A stretch of 64,000 nt of DNA from Actinomadura flavalba DSM 45200. GTDB taxonomy: Bacteria; Actinomycetota; Actinomycetes; Streptosporangiales; Streptosporangiaceae. The notes beneath the pieces were generated by a model. The model was not told the DNA's origin. It saw only the letters and a program-made list of their open reading frames with translations, and did not search any database. A program made the translations under genes and the position numbers. The number at the start of each line of letters is the position of its first letter. Position 1 is the first letter of the stretch. Location of the stretch: NCBI RefSeq assembly GCF_000374305.1, contig NZ_KB894094.1:714727-778726 (forward strand), given 5' to 3'. Of the stretch, positions 45,160 to 55,213 are shown one piece after another.

Positions 45160-45975
45160 TCACTCCTCGCCCGGGTACTTCGGCGGCAGCGAGCTTTCCG
45201 CCGCCTGGTAGATGCGCTGCACGTCCGTCTCGGTGAGGATCTTGGGGCGGCCGCGCAGGTAGCCGCGCGCGCGGGTGCCCGAGTAGACGTCCACGTCGCG
45301 GACGCGCATGACCTTCCACGGGATGGCCGGGCCGTAGATCGCGACGGACGGCTGCACCGGCACCTCGAAGCCGACGCGGCCCGACAGCGTCTTGCTGGCC
45401 TGGTCGGCCTCCCAGCGGGCCTCGTCCAGCTTCTCCTTCTTGTTGAACGGGCCGTGGAACAGCTTGCGGTGCGACATCGTCCGGACGGGGAGCCGCTTGT
45501 CCCACTTCTCGGAGTCGATCGCGTACACGCCGCTCGGGCCGATGACGAGATGGTCGATCCGGCCGTCGCTGCTGCCCTCGTCGTCGCGCGGGACGGCGCG
45601 GGCGTGCAGCACGCGGTAGCCGTCGCGCTCCAGGGCGCGCAGTTGCTTCTCGGTCCGCCGCTCGGCCGCCGACGACTTCTGCCACGCCGCCACGCTGGAC
45701 GTGCTGCGGGCGCGGCGGACGACGTCGTAGATGACGACCAGCGCGGCGGCGGTCACGCCGATGCGGAGGTCGAACAGGACGGTCAGCACGACGCCGACGG
45801 CCAGGCCGATCACCGCGCGCTGGATCCAGCGCCGGATCTGCGGGCTGCCGAGCAGATCGCCGTAGGTTCGGGGTTCGGGTGGGTGGTGCGCGCTCTCTCC
45901 CCGGGGGCGCCCGCCCGCCTCCGGGGACACGTCGCCTCCGTCGGGGGGCACGTCGCCTCTCTCCATGGTCGACAT
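45160..45975 (-). CDS. Nuclease-related domain (NERD) membrane protein
   Basis: 271 residues from the ATG at 45975, preceded by GGAG. The first 45 residues are polar; a hydrophobic stretch of about 70-105 could form one hairpin of two TM helices. The NERD core follows: EKQLRALERDGY, DHLVIGPSGVYAIDSEKW, matching the restriction-endonuclease-like fold where D/E-x-K residues would bind metal (ID...E.W here). The C-terminus is Lys/Arg-rich. Function of such proteins is unknown, with DNA processing proposed. Confidence 0.85.
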   Translation of the reverse strand: MSTMERGDVPPDGGDVSPEAGGRPRGESAHHPPEPRTYGDLLGSPQIRRWIQRAVIGLAVGVVLTVLFDLRIGVTAAALVVIYDVVRRARSTSSVAAWQKSSAAERRTEKQLRALERDGYRVLHARAVPRDDEGSSDGRIDHLVIGPSGVYAIDSEKWDKRLPVRTMSHRKLFHGPFNKKEKLDEARWEADQASKTLSGRVGFEVPVQPSVAIYGPAIPWKVMRVRDVDVYSGTRARGYLRGRPKILTETDVQRIYQAAESSLPPKYPGEE

Positions 45976-46216
45976 TGGTGACGCTCCGTGTTCCTTTCGC
46001 GCCGGAAGCATGATCCTCCGAGCGCAGAGTAATCAGTTCGCGCGTTCCGCGACTAGCCATGCCGGGTTAATACTTTTGTCGCCTTACTTGGGGGATTCGC
46101 CCACCCAGACGCCGGGTAGGGCAGCCTTCACCCCCTCTTTCCCCGTGCGCTCTCCCAGTCTCGCACCCGCACGCCACCGTTGAGGGTCATGAGCCCGGCG
46201 TCTACCGTTCACCGGT

Positions 46217-47647
46217 GTGACCCATACCCATGATCTGACGGCCGTGCGGCTCGCCGCCGCGATCCGTTCCCGCGACCTGTCCCCCGTGGACGTCACCGAC
46301 CACTATCTCGACCGCGTCGACCGGCTGAACGAGCAGGTCGGCGCCTATGTGACGGTCACCGCCGAGCTGGCCCGCGAGCAGGCGCGCGCGGCCGAGAAGG
46401 CGGTCATGGACGCGTCCGATCCGGCACTGCTGCCGCCGCTGCTGGGCGTTCCGGTCCCGATCAAGGACCTCAACCTGACCGAGGGCGTGCGCACCACGCT
46501 CGGGTCGGAGGTATTTACCGATCTGACCGGTTTTGCCGATGACAATGTGGTGGTCCGGCTCCGCGAAGCGGGATCGATCATGCTGGGCAAGACCAACACG
46601 CCGGAATTCGGCCTGCCCTGTTACACCGAGAACGGCGTGTCCGCTCCGGCCCGCACCCCCTGGGACCTCACCCGCTCGGCCGGCGGTTCCAGCGGCGGCG
46701 CCGCCGCTGCCGTCGCCGCCGGGCTCGCCCCCGTCGCACAGGGCAGCGACGGCGGCGGCTCCATCCGCATCCCCAGCAGCGTCTGCGGCCTCTTCGGCCT
46801 CAAGCCCACCCGGGGCCGCATCTCGCACGGCCCGATCGTGCCCGACCTGTTCGGCCTGGCCACCGACGGGCCGATCGCGCGGACCGTCGCCGACGCGGCG
46901 CTCCTGCTCGACGTCATGACGGGGTCGCGTCCGGGTGACCTCTATCTGGCCCCGCCGCAAGCCGCCGGTTCCACCTACCTGTCGGCCGTCGAGCGCCCGC
47001 CCGGCCGGCTGCGCATCGCCCGCAGCGCCAAGCCCGTGGTGCCCGGCGCCGAGGTCCACCCCGACTGCCTGGCCGCCTACGAGGCGGCGAGCGTCCTGCT
47101 GGAGGAACTGGGCCACGAGGTCGTCGAGCTGCCCGACGTCTTCACCCCCGACCTGCTCCCCCAGTTCGAGACGCTGTGGAGCGTCATGGCCACGCTGACG
47201 CCCGTGGACCCGTCCCAGGAGGACCGCCTCCAGCCGCTCACCCGCTGGCTGCGCGAACGCGGCGACGCCACGCGGGCGCCCGAGCTGATCGCGTCCCTGG
47301 CCGCCCTCCAGGCCGCGCTGCGGGCGGCCATGCCGCTGATGAACGAGTACGACGCCGTCCTGCACCCCACGCTCGCCCAGCCGCCCGCCCCGATCGGCCA
47401 CTTCCACGACCAGGACCCGGCCGAGAACTTCCGCCGCCAGACGCACTTCACGCCGTTCACGGCGCTCTACAACGTCTCCGGCCAGCCCGCCGTCAGCCTC
47501 CCCCTGCACTGGACCGACGCGGGCCTGCCCATCGGCGTCATGCTCGCCGGGCGCCTGGGCGCCGAGGACGTCCTGCTCTCCCTCTCCGCCCAGCTCGAAG
47601 AGGCCCGTCCCTGGATCGACCGCCGTCCCGCCCTCTGGACGGCCTGA
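46217..47647 (+). CDS. Amidase (amidase signature family)
   Basis: 476 residues, GTG start. The Ser-cisSer-Lys triad is present: Lys in PVPIKDLN, the two Ser in [17 protein letters not shown] and [14 protein letters not shown]. Length and order are typical of AS-family hydrolases that cleave carboxamides; the motif set resembles 6-aminohexanoate-cyclic-dimer hydrolase-like members, but the substrate is open. It ends at a strong hairpin. The 241-bp gap before it shows no further gene. Confidence 0.93.
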   Translation: MTHTHDLTAVRLAAAIRSRDLSPVDVTDHYLDRVDRLNEQVGAYVTVTAELAREQARAAEKAVMDASDPALLPPLLGVPVPIKDLNLTEGVRTTLGSEVFTDLTGFADDNVVVRLREAGSIMLGKTNTPEFGLPCYTENGVSAPARTPWDLTRSAGGSSGGAAAAVAAGLAPVAQGSDGGGSIRIPSSVCGLFGLKPTRGRISHGPIVPDLFGLATDGPIARTVADAALLLDVMTGSRPGDLYLAPPQAAGSTYLSAVERPPGRLRIARSAKPVVPGAEVHPDCLAAYEAASVLLEELGHEVVELPDVFTPDLLPQFETLWSVMATLTPVDPSQEDRLQPLTRWLRERGDATRAPELIASLAALQAALRAAMPLMNEYDAVLHPTLAQPPAPIGHFHDQDPAENFRRQTHFTPFTALYNVSGQPAVSLPLHWTDAGLPIGVMLAGRLGAEDVLLSLSAQLEEARPWIDRRPALWTA

Positions 47648-47651
47648 CCCC

Positions 47652-47688
47652 GGCCCGCCCCGGCCGTCCCCGCACGGCCGGGCGGGCC
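47652..47688 (+). terminator. Terminator hairpin after the amidase gene
   Basis: GGCCCGCCCCGGCCGT pairs with ACGGCCGGGCGGGCC, with one mismatch, around a 6-base loop, 5 bp past the stop and followed by TTCT. Confidence 0.8.
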
Positions 47689-47713
47689 TTCTGCCAGGTC
47701 GCGCGGCGGCGGG

Positions 47714-47862
47714 TAGGATCGGGGAACCGGTCGTCCGGCCCGCGTGACCTCCGCGGGGTCGGCGGCAGCGCCGCGACCCGCCGCTGCCGACCGGTTCCAG
47801 GGCCCGTCCGGCGCGGTGCAGCGCCGGGGGCCGCACGGCACGTCGAGGTTGGAGAGGTCTTC
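47714..47862 (+). promoter_or_regulatory. Promoter and structured leader of ilvD
   Basis: TAGGAT at 47714-47719 looks like a -10 box. The presumed leader starts with GGAACCGGTCG (47723-47733), perfectly complementary to CGACCGGTTCC (47788-47798), and an inner stem CGGCAGCG/CGCTGCCG (47763-47770, 47782-47789) shares two bases with it. Such partly competing stems could act as an attenuator, but I see no leader peptide. Confidence 0.35.
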
Positions 47863-49716
47863 ATGCCCCCGCTCAGGTCACGTACGGTCACCCACGGCAG
47901 GAACATGGTGGGCGCGCGCGCCCTCATGCGCGCCAGCGGCGTCGCCCGGGAGGACTTCGGCAAGCCCATCGTGGCGGTGGCGAACAGCTTCACCCAGTTC
48001 GTGCCGGGCCACGTCCACCTGCGCGAGGTCGGTGACGTCGTCGCCGGTGCCGTCAAGGAGGCGGGCGGCGTCCCGCGCGAGTTCAACACGATTGCCGTCG
48101 ACGACGGCATCGCGATGGGCCACTCCGGGATGCTCTACTCGCTGCCGTCGCGCGAGATCATCGCCGACGCCATCGAGTACATGGTCAACGCGCACTGCGC
48201 CGACGCGCTCGTCTGCATCTCCAACTGCGACAAGATCACGCCCGGCATGCTGCTCGCGGCGCTGCGCCTCAACATCCCCACCGTGTTCGTGTCCGGCGGG
48301 CCGATGGAGGCGGGCAAGCCCGTCGAGGGCGTCAGCCAGGGCCACAAGCTCGACCTCATCGACCCCATCATCGCCTCCGCCGACGACTCCGTCAGCGACG
48401 CCACCCTCGCCGAGATGGAGGAGGCCGCCTGCCCGACGTGCGGCTCCTGCTCGGGGATGTTCACCGCCAACTCGATGAACTGCCTCACCGAGGCGCTCGG
48501 GCTGGCGCTGCCCGGCAACGGCACCGTCCTCGCCACCCACACCGCGCGCCGCCGCCTCTACGAGGACGCGGGCCGCACCGTCGTCGACATCGCCCGCCGC
48601 CACTACGAGCAGGACGACGCGAGCGTCCTGCCGCTCAACATCGCCACCAAGGACGCGTTCGAGAACGCCATGGTCCTGGACATCGCGATGGGCGGCTCCA
48701 CCAACACGATCCTGCACCTGCTGGCCGCCGCCACCGAGGGCCGCGTCGACTTCGGCCTCAAGGAGATCGACGAGCTGTCCCGGCGGGTGCCGTGCATCTG
48801 CAAGCTCGCCCCGGCCACCGGGCAGTACCACGTCGAGGACTGCCACCGCGCGGGCGGCGTCCCGGCGCTGCTCGGCGAACTCGACCGCGCCGGGCTGCTG
48901 CACCGCACCGCCCACTCGGTGCACGCCGGGTCGCTGACCGAGTTCCTCGCCAAGTGGGACGTGCGCTCTCCCGACGTGCTGCCCGAGGCCGTCGAGATGT
49001 TCCACGCCGCGCCCGGCGGCGTGCGCAGCACGTCGGCGTTCAGCCAGTCCGCCCGCTGGGACGAACTCGACCTCGACCGCGAGGGCGGCTGCATCCGCGA
49101 CGCCGCCCACGCCTACACCGCCGACGGCGGCCTGGCCGTGCTGCGCGGCAACATCGCCGAGGACGGCGCCATCGTCAAGACCGCAGGCGTCGAGGAGGAA
49201 CTGTGGACCTTCACCGGCCCCGCGGTCGTCTTCGAGAGCCAGGACGACGCCGTGCAGGGCATCCTCGACGGCTCCGTCAAGGCCGGTGACGTCGTCGTCA
49301 TCCGCTACGAGGGCCCCCGGGGCGGTCCCGGCATGCAGGAGATGCTGTACCCGACGAGCTTCCTCAAGGGCCGCGGGCTCGGCAAGGCGTGCGCGCTCGT
49401 CACCGACGGCCGCTTCTCCGGCGGCACGTCCGGCCTGTCGATCGGCCACGCGTCGCCCGAGGCGGCGTCCGGCGGCATCATCGCGCTCGTCCAGAACGGC
49501 GACCGCGTCGTCATCGACATCCCGAACCGGGTGCTGGAACTCGACGTCCCCGAGACCGAGCTGGCCGCCCGCCGCGAGGCGCTGCTGGCCGACCTCGGCG
49601 GCTACCGGCCGCGCGACCGGCACCGCCCGGTGAGCGCCGCCCTCCAGGCGTACGCCGCCATGGCCACTTCGGCCTCCACCGGCGCGGCCCGCGACGTGAG
49701 CCAGCTCTACCGCTAG
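47863..49716 (+). CDS. ilvD: Dihydroxy-acid dehydratase
   Basis: 617 residues, ATG after GGAGAGG. IlvD/Edd family with iron-sulfur ligands in [10 protein letters not shown] (Cys near 122) and [17 protein letters not shown] (near 190-206). The long GHVHLREVG start and Cys pattern suggest the [4Fe-4S] type. It makes 2-keto acids in valine, leucine and isoleucine biosynthesis. Other ilv genes are not in the window, so it is a lone copy, as in many actinomycetes. Confidence 0.97.
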   Translation: MPPLRSRTVTHGRNMVGARALMRASGVAREDFGKPIVAVANSFTQFVPGHVHLREVGDVVAGAVKEAGGVPREFNTIAVDDGIAMGHSGMLYSLPSREIIADAIEYMVNAHCADALVCISNCDKITPGMLLAALRLNIPTVFVSGGPMEAGKPVEGVSQGHKLDLIDPIIASADDSVSDATLAEMEEAACPTCGSCSGMFTANSMNCLTEALGLALPGNGTVLATHTARRRLYEDAGRTVVDIARRHYEQDDASVLPLNIATKDAFENAMVLDIAMGGSTNTILHLLAAATEGRVDFGLKEIDELSRRVPCICKLAPATGQYHVEDCHRAGGVPALLGELDRAGLLHRTAHSVHAGSLTEFLAKWDVRSPDVLPEAVEMFHAAPGGVRSTSAFSQSARWDELDLDREGGCIRDAAHAYTADGGLAVLRGNIAEDGAIVKTAGVEEELWTFTGPAVVFESQDDAVQGILDGSVKAGDVVVIRYEGPRGGPGMQEMLYPTSFLKGRGLGKACALVTDGRFSGGTSGLSIGHASPEAASGGIIALVQNGDRVVIDIPNRVLELDVPETELAARREALLADLGGYRPRDRHRPVSAALQAYAAMATSASTGAARDVSQLYR

Positions 49717-49841
49717 CGGCGCGCGGAGTTCCCGAGCGTCATTACCTCCGGCGTCATCGCGTCGGCGGGCGGGACGATCGCAGACTGGGTGCGTCGCCGG
49801 GACCCCGGCGGCGCACCGGATCGTCTCTGGAGGTCTTCCCG

Positions 49842-50198
49842 ATGCCGACGTACGCGCTGGCGAACCTGCGTCCCGTCCCGCCGCTGCACGAGGACGTGTT
49901 CGTCTACATCGAGCGCATCCAGGCGACGCTGGAGCCGTTCGGCGGCCGGTTCCTCGTGCACAACGCGCGCGTCGAGGTCGTCGAGGGCACGTGGGACGGC
50001 GCGCCGGTCCTCATCGAGTTCCCCGACGCCGAGCACGCGCGGGCCTGGTACGCCTCGGACGCCTACCGGGCGATCCTCCGGCTGCGCACCGACCACATCC
50101 CGGGCGACACGATCTTCCTCGACGGTGTCCCGCCCGGCTACGACGCGGCGGCGACGGCGGCGACGGCGGCGGCGCTCCGCGCCCTCCAGGAGGGCTGA
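49842..50198 (+). CDS. DUF1330 domain-containing protein
   Basis: 118 residues. Ferredoxin-like small domain: YVYIERIQATLEPFGGRFLVH-type core (here VFVYIERIQ), EGTWDGAPVLIEFPD and the A..WY.S..Y pattern AWYASDAYRAIL, hallmarks of DUF1330. Function unknown; stand-alone dimeric proteins related to monooxygenase folds. GGAGG lies before the ATG with good spacing. Ala-rich C-terminal tail of about 17 residues. Confidence 0.9.
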   Translation: MPTYALANLRPVPPLHEDVFVYIERIQATLEPFGGRFLVHNARVEVVEGTWDGAPVLIEFPDAEHARAWYASDAYRAILRLRTDHIPGDTIFLDGVPPGYDAAATAATAAALRALQEG

Positions 50199-50201
50199 GC
50201 C

Positions 50202-50423
50202 TCAGCCGCAGCAGCCGCCCCCGCAGCAGCCCCCGCCGCCGCCGGACGGGGCCGGGGGCGCGGACGGGCCGCCGGACGAGCCCGTGACGGCGACCGTCGA
50301 GAGCAGCTTGACCGTGTCATCGTGGCCGGACGGGCAGGCGGCCGGGTCGTTCGCGGCGATCATGGGCCGGGAGACCTCGAACGTCGAACCGCAGGCCCGG
50401 CAGCGGAAGTCATAGCGTGGCAT
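50202..50423 (-). CDS. FmdB family zinc ribbon protein
   Basis: 73 residues. Zinc ribbon with CRAC near the N-terminus and CPSGH near 30, the second pair replaced by Cys-His. The tail is Ser/Gly/Pro-rich and ends GGGGGCCGGGCCG, a Cys-Gly motif common in actinobacterial FmdB proteins, which may bind metal. FmdB members are putative regulators or metal handlers. The stops of this gene and the convergent DUF1330 gene are 3 bp apart. Confidence 0.9.
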   Translation of the reverse strand: MPRYDFRCRACGSTFEVSRPMIAANDPAACPSGHDDTVKLLSTVAVTGSSGGPSAPPAPSGGGGGCCGGGCCG

Positions 50424-50448
50424 GGCCCCAGGATACGGCCCGGCCGCG

Positions 50449-50958
50449 TCAGGCGGCGGGTTCGGTGACGTACGGGGCCCACTGGGGGTCGCCGTCGTTG
50501 ATGATGCCGATCAGCCGCCAGTGCGCGCCGCGCGGAACGCACGGCACGATCTCCAGCGACCAGCCCAGCTCGTCGAGCAGGCGGTCGGCCTTGGAGTGGT
50601 TGCACGGCATGCAGGACGCGACGCAGTTCTCCCAGACGTGCTTGCCGCCCCGGCTGCGCGGGTGGACGTGGTCGATCGTCTCGGCGCGGCGGCCGCAGTA
50701 CACGCAGCGGTAGTTGTCGCGGCGCATGAGCGCGGCGCGGGTGAGGGGGACGCGGCTGCGGTACGGGATGCGCACGTAGCGCCGGAGCCGGATGACGGAC
50801 GGGACCTCGACCTGGAGCGTCGCCGAGTGCAGCACCGCACCGGACGTGTCGTGGTGCACGACCTCGGCCTTCTCCCGCAGCACGAGGCAGACCGCGCGTC
50901 GCATCGGCAGCGTGGTCAGGGGTTCGTACGTGGCGTTCAGCAGGAGCACCTGGCGCAT
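50449..50958 (-). CDS. HNH endonuclease family protein
   Basis: 169 residues. The HNH motif is complete: two CxxC pairs (CVYCG and CMPC) around IDHVHPRSRGGKH, VWENCV and CNHSKAD. The N-terminal VLLNATYEPL...RRAVCLVL is typical of a chromosomal actinobacterial group of free-standing HNH proteins. It is not part of a phage or restriction module here, and its housekeeping role is unknown. Confidence 0.92.
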   Translation of the reverse strand: MRQVLLLNATYEPLTTLPMRRAVCLVLREKAEVVHHDTSGAVLHSATLQVEVPSVIRLRRYVRIPYRSRVPLTRAALMRRDNYRCVYCGRRAETIDHVHPRSRGGKHVWENCVASCMPCNHSKADRLLDELGWSLEIVPCVPRGAHWRLIGIINDGDPQWAPYVTEPAA

Positions 50959-51207
50959 CAGACGCCCCCCGCCCGTTCGTTCCCCGCCTCGGCGTGCACG
51001 CGCTGCCGCACCGTGCGCCGAGGCCCGGCTATCGCCTCGGCCACCTGCTCACCCGCCATGAGGACCTCCCCGGGAGCGAACCGCCCCGCCCTTCAGTGTG
51101 TCCTGTGAGGGAGGGCGTCCGCTACCCCCTAATCTCCCACCTCGCCGCGTCGGCGAAACCGTCCACTCCCGGCCGCGCGGCGCCGTCACCTGCGCGGGCC
51201 CGGCGGC

Positions 51208-51236
51208 GCTGCGGCACGGGCGCGCCGTGCCGCAGC
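51208..51236 (-). terminator. Terminator hairpin after the secreted repeat protein
   Basis: GCTGCGGCACGG and CCGTGCCGCAGC, 12-bp arms and a 5-base loop, 11 bp past the stop on the - strand. Confidence 0.8.
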
Positions 51237-51247
51237 GGACGGCCGGG

Positions 51248-52003
51248 TCAGCTCGCGCCGGACGCGGTCTCCGGCGCCAGGGCGGGACGCGGCGCGGGCT
51301 TCGCCGGCGCCGCGGCCTTCCCCGGCCGCTCCCCCTTCAGCGGCACGGCGGCCTGCGCGTGCGTCGCGGCGGGCTTCTCCGCAGGCTTCGCGGCGGGCTT
51401 GTCGGCGGGCTTCTCCGCAGTCTTGTCGGCGGGCTTCTCCGCGAGCTGTGCGACGGGCTTCTCCGCCGCGGGCTCGGCGGCCTTGCCCGGCGCGGCCTCC
51501 TGCGCGGCGGGCTTCCCGGCGGGCTGCGCGGGCGCGGCGGCCTCGCTCTCCGGACGGGACGCCGGGCCGCTCTGGCCGGTGGCCGCGTTCGGCGCCGCCG
51601 GAGCGGCGTCCTTCCACGTCACGCGCCCGCTGATCTCGATCGTCCCGGACTCGGCCTCGGGGATCGCGGCGACGACGCGGCCGGTGCGCCGCTCGCCCTG
51701 CTTCAGCTTGCCGTACTCGCAGCGGATCGTCTCGGCGGCGGCCTTGCACTCGGCGGGCAGGCCGCTGGTCTTCAGGGCCGGGCTGAGGCGGTGCGTGAGC
51801 ACGACCTCCTCGGCGTCGCCCGGCCCGCCGTTGCGGACGGTCCACGTCCACGCCACGTTCTCCCCGGTCCGCGCGACCTGCGGCGCGGAGTAGTTGAACG
51901 CGACCCGGGTCTGCGCCGCGTCGGCCGGCGCGGCCAGCCCGACGGCGGTTCCGAGGACGAGCGCCCCGGCGGCGGCCCGGCGTGCGGCGATGCTGCTCTT
52001 CAT
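51248..52003 (-). CDS. Secreted protein with DUF11-like domain and Ala/Pro/Lys repeat tail
   Basis: 251 residues. Signal peptide (cleavage near ADAAQT), then a beta-sandwich of about 100 residues: VARTGENVAWTWTVRNGGPGDAEEVVLTHRL is the DUF11 or CARDB-like pattern found in cell-surface proteins, with one Cys pair (CKAAAETIRC). The last 115 residues are a disordered Ala/Pro/Lys/Glu tail with repeats of the AEKPADK type, suited to span or stick to the cell wall. No LPxTG or C-terminal TM helix. GGGGGGACC precedes the ATG. Confidence 0.8.
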   Translation of the reverse strand: MKSSIAARRAAAGALVLGTAVGLAAPADAAQTRVAFNYSAPQVARTGENVAWTWTVRNGGPGDAEEVVLTHRLSPALKTSGLPAECKAAAETIRCEYGKLKQGERRTGRVVAAIPEAESGTIEISGRVTWKDAAPAAPNAATGQSGPASRPESEAAAPAQPAGKPAAQEAAPGKAAEPAAEKPVAQLAEKPADKTAEKPADKPAAKPAEKPAATHAQAAVPLKGERPGKAAAPAKPAPRPALAPETASGAS

Positions 52004-52114
52004 GGTCCCCCCAGATACTGATCGTGATCAACGACTCTTGTACCTGCGTGTTCGTTCGGCTACACATCGTGACGGAAAATGATCCAGCTCCCGTCCGATC
52101 GGTACCGTTCGACC

Positions 52115-54190
52115 ATGACGCGACCGACGTATCCGCCCGCCCGCCGCGAGGACCGCACCGACGACCTGCACGGTCACCCGGTCCCCGACCCGTACCGGTG
52201 GCTGGAGGAACGCGACACGGCGGAGACACGGACGTGGCTCGCCGCGCAGGACGCCCTGTTCGCCGAGGCGTCCGCCGCGTTCCCGGCCCGCGCGGCGCTG
52301 CGCGCCCGCGTCGGCGAGCTGCTGGCGGCGGGCGCAGTCGGCGCCCCCGTCTGGCGCGGCGACCGCGCGTTCTTCGGCCGCCGCCTGCCCGAGCAGGAGC
52401 ACGCCGTCCTGCTGACGGTCGCGGACGGCGAGGAGCGCGTCCTGTTCGACCCGATGGCGGAGAACCCGGACGGCACGACGACGCTGGACGCCTGGCAGCC
52501 CGACAAGGAGGGCCGCCGCATCGCCTACCAGATCTCGCACGGCGGCGACGAGGAGTCGCTGCTGTACGTGGTGGACGTCGCGTCCGGCGCGGCCGTCGAG
52601 GGCCCGATCGCCCGCGCCCGCTACACCTCGGTCGCGTGGCTGCCGGGCGGCGAGGCGTACTTCTACGTCCGCCGCCTGCCCGCCGACCGGGTGCCCGCAG
52701 GCGAGGACCAGTACCACCGCCGCGTCTACCTGCACCGCGTCGGCACCGACCCCGACACCGACGACGTCCTGGTCTTCGGCGACGGACGCGACAAGACGAA
52801 CTACTACGGCGTCTCGGTCAGCCGCGACGGACGCTGGCTGACCGTCTCGGCGTCCCAGGGCACCGCGCCGCGCAACGACCTGTGGCTCGCCGACCTGGCC
52901 GCGTCCGGTCCGGACGCGCCGCGCCTGCGTCCCGTCCAGGAGGGCGTCGACGCCGAGACGAGCCTGCACCTGGGCCGCGACGGCCGCGCCTACGTCTTCA
53001 CCGACCGCGACGCCCCCCGCTCCCGGCTCTGCGTCACCGACCCCACCGACCCGGCCCCGGAGAACTGGCGCACGCTGCTCCCCGAGGACCCCGAGGCCGT
53101 CCTCACCGACTACGCGATCCTCGACGGCCCGGACCGCCCGCTGCTGCTCGCGTCCTGGACCCGCCACGCGATCAGCGAGATCACCGTGCACGACCTGGCG
53201 ACGGGCGAGCGCACCGGCGAGATCGGAACGCCGGGCCTCGGCTCGGTCGGCGCGCTGCGCGAGCGGCCCGAGGGCGGGCACGAGGTGTGGTTCGGCTACA
53301 GCGACAACACCACGCCGTCCCACGTCCTGCACTGGGACGCGACGACGGGCGCGACGACGGTCTGGGCGGAGTCGCCCGGTTCGGTGAAGCCGCCGCAGGT
53401 CGAGACGCGGCAGATCGCGTACACGTCCGAGGACGGCACGCGGGTGCGGATGCTCGTGATGGCGCGTCCCGGCGACAGCGGCCCGCGCCCGACCGTTCTG
53501 TACGGGTACGGCGGCTTCAACGTCCCGCTCACGCCGGGCTACTCGGCCGGCGTCCTGGCCTGGGTCGAGGCCGGCGGCGTCTACGTCGTCGCGAACCTGC
53601 GCGGCGGCTCGGAGGAGGGCGAGGAGTGGCACCGTGCGGGGATGCGCGAGCACAAGCAGAACGTCTTCGACGACCTGCACGCCGCCGCCGGGACGCTGAT
53701 CGCGGACGGCTGGACGACTCCGGCCCAACTGGCGATCTCGGGCGGCTCCAACGGCGGCCTGCTCGTCGGCGCCGCGCTGACGCAGCGCCCCGACCTGTAC
53801 GGTGCCGTCGTCTGCTCGGCGCCGCTGCTGGACATGGTCCGCTACGAGCGGTTCGGCCTCGGCCAGACCTGGAGCGACGAGTACGGCACCGCCGACGACC
53901 CGGAGGAGTTCGGCTGGCTGCTGTCCTACTCCCCCTACCACCACGTGCGCGAGGGCGTCGCCTACCCGGCGGTCCTGTTCACGACGTTCGACGGCGACTC
54001 GCGCGTCGATCCGCTGCACGCCCGCAAGATGTGCGCGGCGTTGCAGCACGCGACGGCGTCGGACGCGCCGGTCCTGCTCCGCAACGAGGAGCAGGTCGGG
54101 CATGCCGGACGTTCCGTCAGCCGCTCGGCGGACCTGCTGGCCGACACGCTCGCGTTCATGGCCTCACGAACGGGCCTGCTGGTGGAATGA
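52115..54190 (+). CDS. Prolyl oligopeptidase family serine peptidase (S9A)
   Basis: 691 residues. N-terminal beta-propeller (about 65-400) starting with DPYRWLEE, then an alpha/beta-hydrolase domain: nucleophile Ser545 in SGGSNGG, Asp in [11 protein letters not shown] (near 627) and His in VGHAGRSVS. It cleaves short peptides after Pro in the cytoplasm; no signal peptide. ATG 52115 chosen over 52079 because the conserved start ([14 protein letters not shown]) follows at once. It is followed by a very large palindrome. Confidence 0.95.
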   Translation: MTRPTYPPARREDRTDDLHGHPVPDPYRWLEERDTAETRTWLAAQDALFAEASAAFPARAALRARVGELLAAGAVGAPVWRGDRAFFGRRLPEQEHAVLLTVADGEERVLFDPMAENPDGTTTLDAWQPDKEGRRIAYQISHGGDEESLLYVVDVASGAAVEGPIARARYTSVAWLPGGEAYFYVRRLPADRVPAGEDQYHRRVYLHRVGTDPDTDDVLVFGDGRDKTNYYGVSVSRDGRWLTVSASQGTAPRNDLWLADLAASGPDAPRLRPVQEGVDAETSLHLGRDGRAYVFTDRDAPRSRLCVTDPTDPAPENWRTLLPEDPEAVLTDYAILDGPDRPLLLASWTRHAISEITVHDLATGERTGEIGTPGLGSVGALRERPEGGHEVWFGYSDNTTPSHVLHWDATTGATTVWAESPGSVKPPQVETRQIAYTSEDGTRVRMLVMARPGDSGPRPTVLYGYGGFNVPLTPGYSAGVLAWVEAGGVYVVANLRGGSEEGEEWHRAGMREHKQNVFDDLHAAAGTLIADGWTTPAQLAISGGSNGGLLVGAALTQRPDLYGAVVCSAPLLDMVRYERFGLGQTWSDEYGTADDPEEFGWLLSYSPYHHVREGVAYPAVLFTTFDGDSRVDPLHARKMCAALQHATASDAPVLLRNEEQVGHAGRSVSRSADLLADTLAFMASRTGLLVE

Positions 54191-54223
54191 GCCGTGCCTA
54201 TGGCCGCGCCTTCGGCACGGCGG

Positions 54224-54315
54224 GGCCAGGGCCCCTTTAGTGCCGCCCCGGAGGGCAAGATCATCCTCCCTCCGGTCCGGATGATCTTGCCCTCCGGGGC
54301 GGCACGGCCCTGGCC
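54224..54315 (+). terminator. Giant nested palindrome after the prolyl oligopeptidase gene
   Basis: An inner stem of 25 perfectly paired bases (54242-54266 with 54279-54303, 12-base loop) is enclosed by a second 10-bp stem (GGCCAGGGCC 54224-54233, GGCCCTGGCC 54306-54315). The total exceeds a normal terminator, though its place just past the stop fits that role. Confidence 0.75.
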
Positions 54316-54368
54316 GAGGGGTGGCAGGTTCAATTGACACATGGTCTAGTAAATGGGTGGCTCTCTCG

Positions 54369-55145
54369 ATGACGCACGGCACCCGCGAGCGGATCACGGC
54401 GCTGCTCACCGACCCGTCCACCGAACCGGACGTCCGGGACGGCTACCTCGACCTGCTCGGCCCCGCCGCGACCAGACCGCCGACGCTCGCCCAGTCGGTG
54501 ATGCGCTCGTCGTTACTGCCGGTCATCTACGAGCGCGTCTGGCGGCCGATCGGCTTCAACGTCGCCAAGGGCTGGCCCGCCGGACCCGACACCGCCGCCG
54601 AGCACCGGCTCGCCCGCCGCCGCCTCGGCCTCGGCCGTCCCGGCGGCGACCGGCCGGACGCCGTCGTCCTCGACGTCGCGTGCGGGCCCGGCAACGTCAC
54701 CCGCTCGCTCGCCCGGGGCGTCGGCGGCGGCGGGCTCGTCGTCGGCACCGACGCCGCGCCCGGGATGCTCGCGCGCGCCGTCACCGACACCGACGCGGAG
54801 AACGTCGGCTACGTCCGCGCCGACGTCGCCGCGCTGCCGTTCACCGACGCGTCCTTCGACGCCGTCTGCTGCTTCGGCGCGCTGTACCTGTTCGATGACC
54901 CGTGGGCGGCGCTGGACGAGATGACCCGCGTCCTGCGCCCCGGCGGGCGCATCGCGATCCTCACCACGCGGCGCCCCCGCGTCCCGCTCGCCGGGCTGCC
55001 CCTCGCCGTGGCGAGCGAACTCACCGGCGTCCGCCTCTTCGGTGACAACGAGGTCGCCCGCGCCCTGGACGCCCGCGGCTACACCGCCCTCCACCACGAC
55101 CGCTACCCGCTCATGCAGCTCGTCGCGGCGCGGCGGGTGGAGTGA
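54369..55145 (+). CDS. Class I SAM-dependent methyltransferase
   Basis: 258 residues. SAM motif I VLDVACGPGNVTRSLA (near 100-115), motif II GTDAAPGMLARA and motif for post-I YVRADVAALPF; a CCFGALYLF strand and ITTRRPR follow, as in UbiE/Rebeccamycin-type enzymes acting on small molecules. Start uncertain: ATG 54369 or GTG 54357; no ribosome site is visible. TTGACA stands at about 54333, so a promoter lies in the 50 bp upstream. Confidence 0.88.
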   Translation: MTHGTRERITALLTDPSTEPDVRDGYLDLLGPAATRPPTLAQSVMRSSLLPVIYERVWRPIGFNVAKGWPAGPDTAAEHRLARRRLGLGRPGGDRPDAVVLDVACGPGNVTRSLARGVGGGGLVVGTDAAPGMLARAVTDTDAENVGYVRADVAALPFTDASFDAVCCFGALYLFDDPWAALDEMTRVLRPGGRIAILTTRRPRVPLAGLPLAVASELTGVRLFGDNEVARALDARGYTALHHDRYPLMQLVAARRVE

Positions 55146-55148
55146 AGC

Positions 55149-55209
55149 CCCGGGCCGTGGGGGCGTCCGCCGCTCCGCGCCGGCGACGGAACACCCTCCA
55201 CGGCCCGGG
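55149..55209. terminator. Bidirectional terminator hairpin
   Basis: CCCGGGCCGTGG and CCACGGCCCGGG form a 12-bp stem, with a 37-base GC-rich interior, between the convergent methyltransferase and GNAT genes. Confidence 0.65.
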
Positions 55210-55213
55210 AGTC

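Noticed and set aside
46217..50958. Restriction or defence island suggested by NERD, HNH and FmdB genes
   Set aside because: The HNH and NERD proteins belong to chromosomal, free-standing actinobacterial groups and lie among ilvD and other core genes without methylases, helicases or mobility genes.
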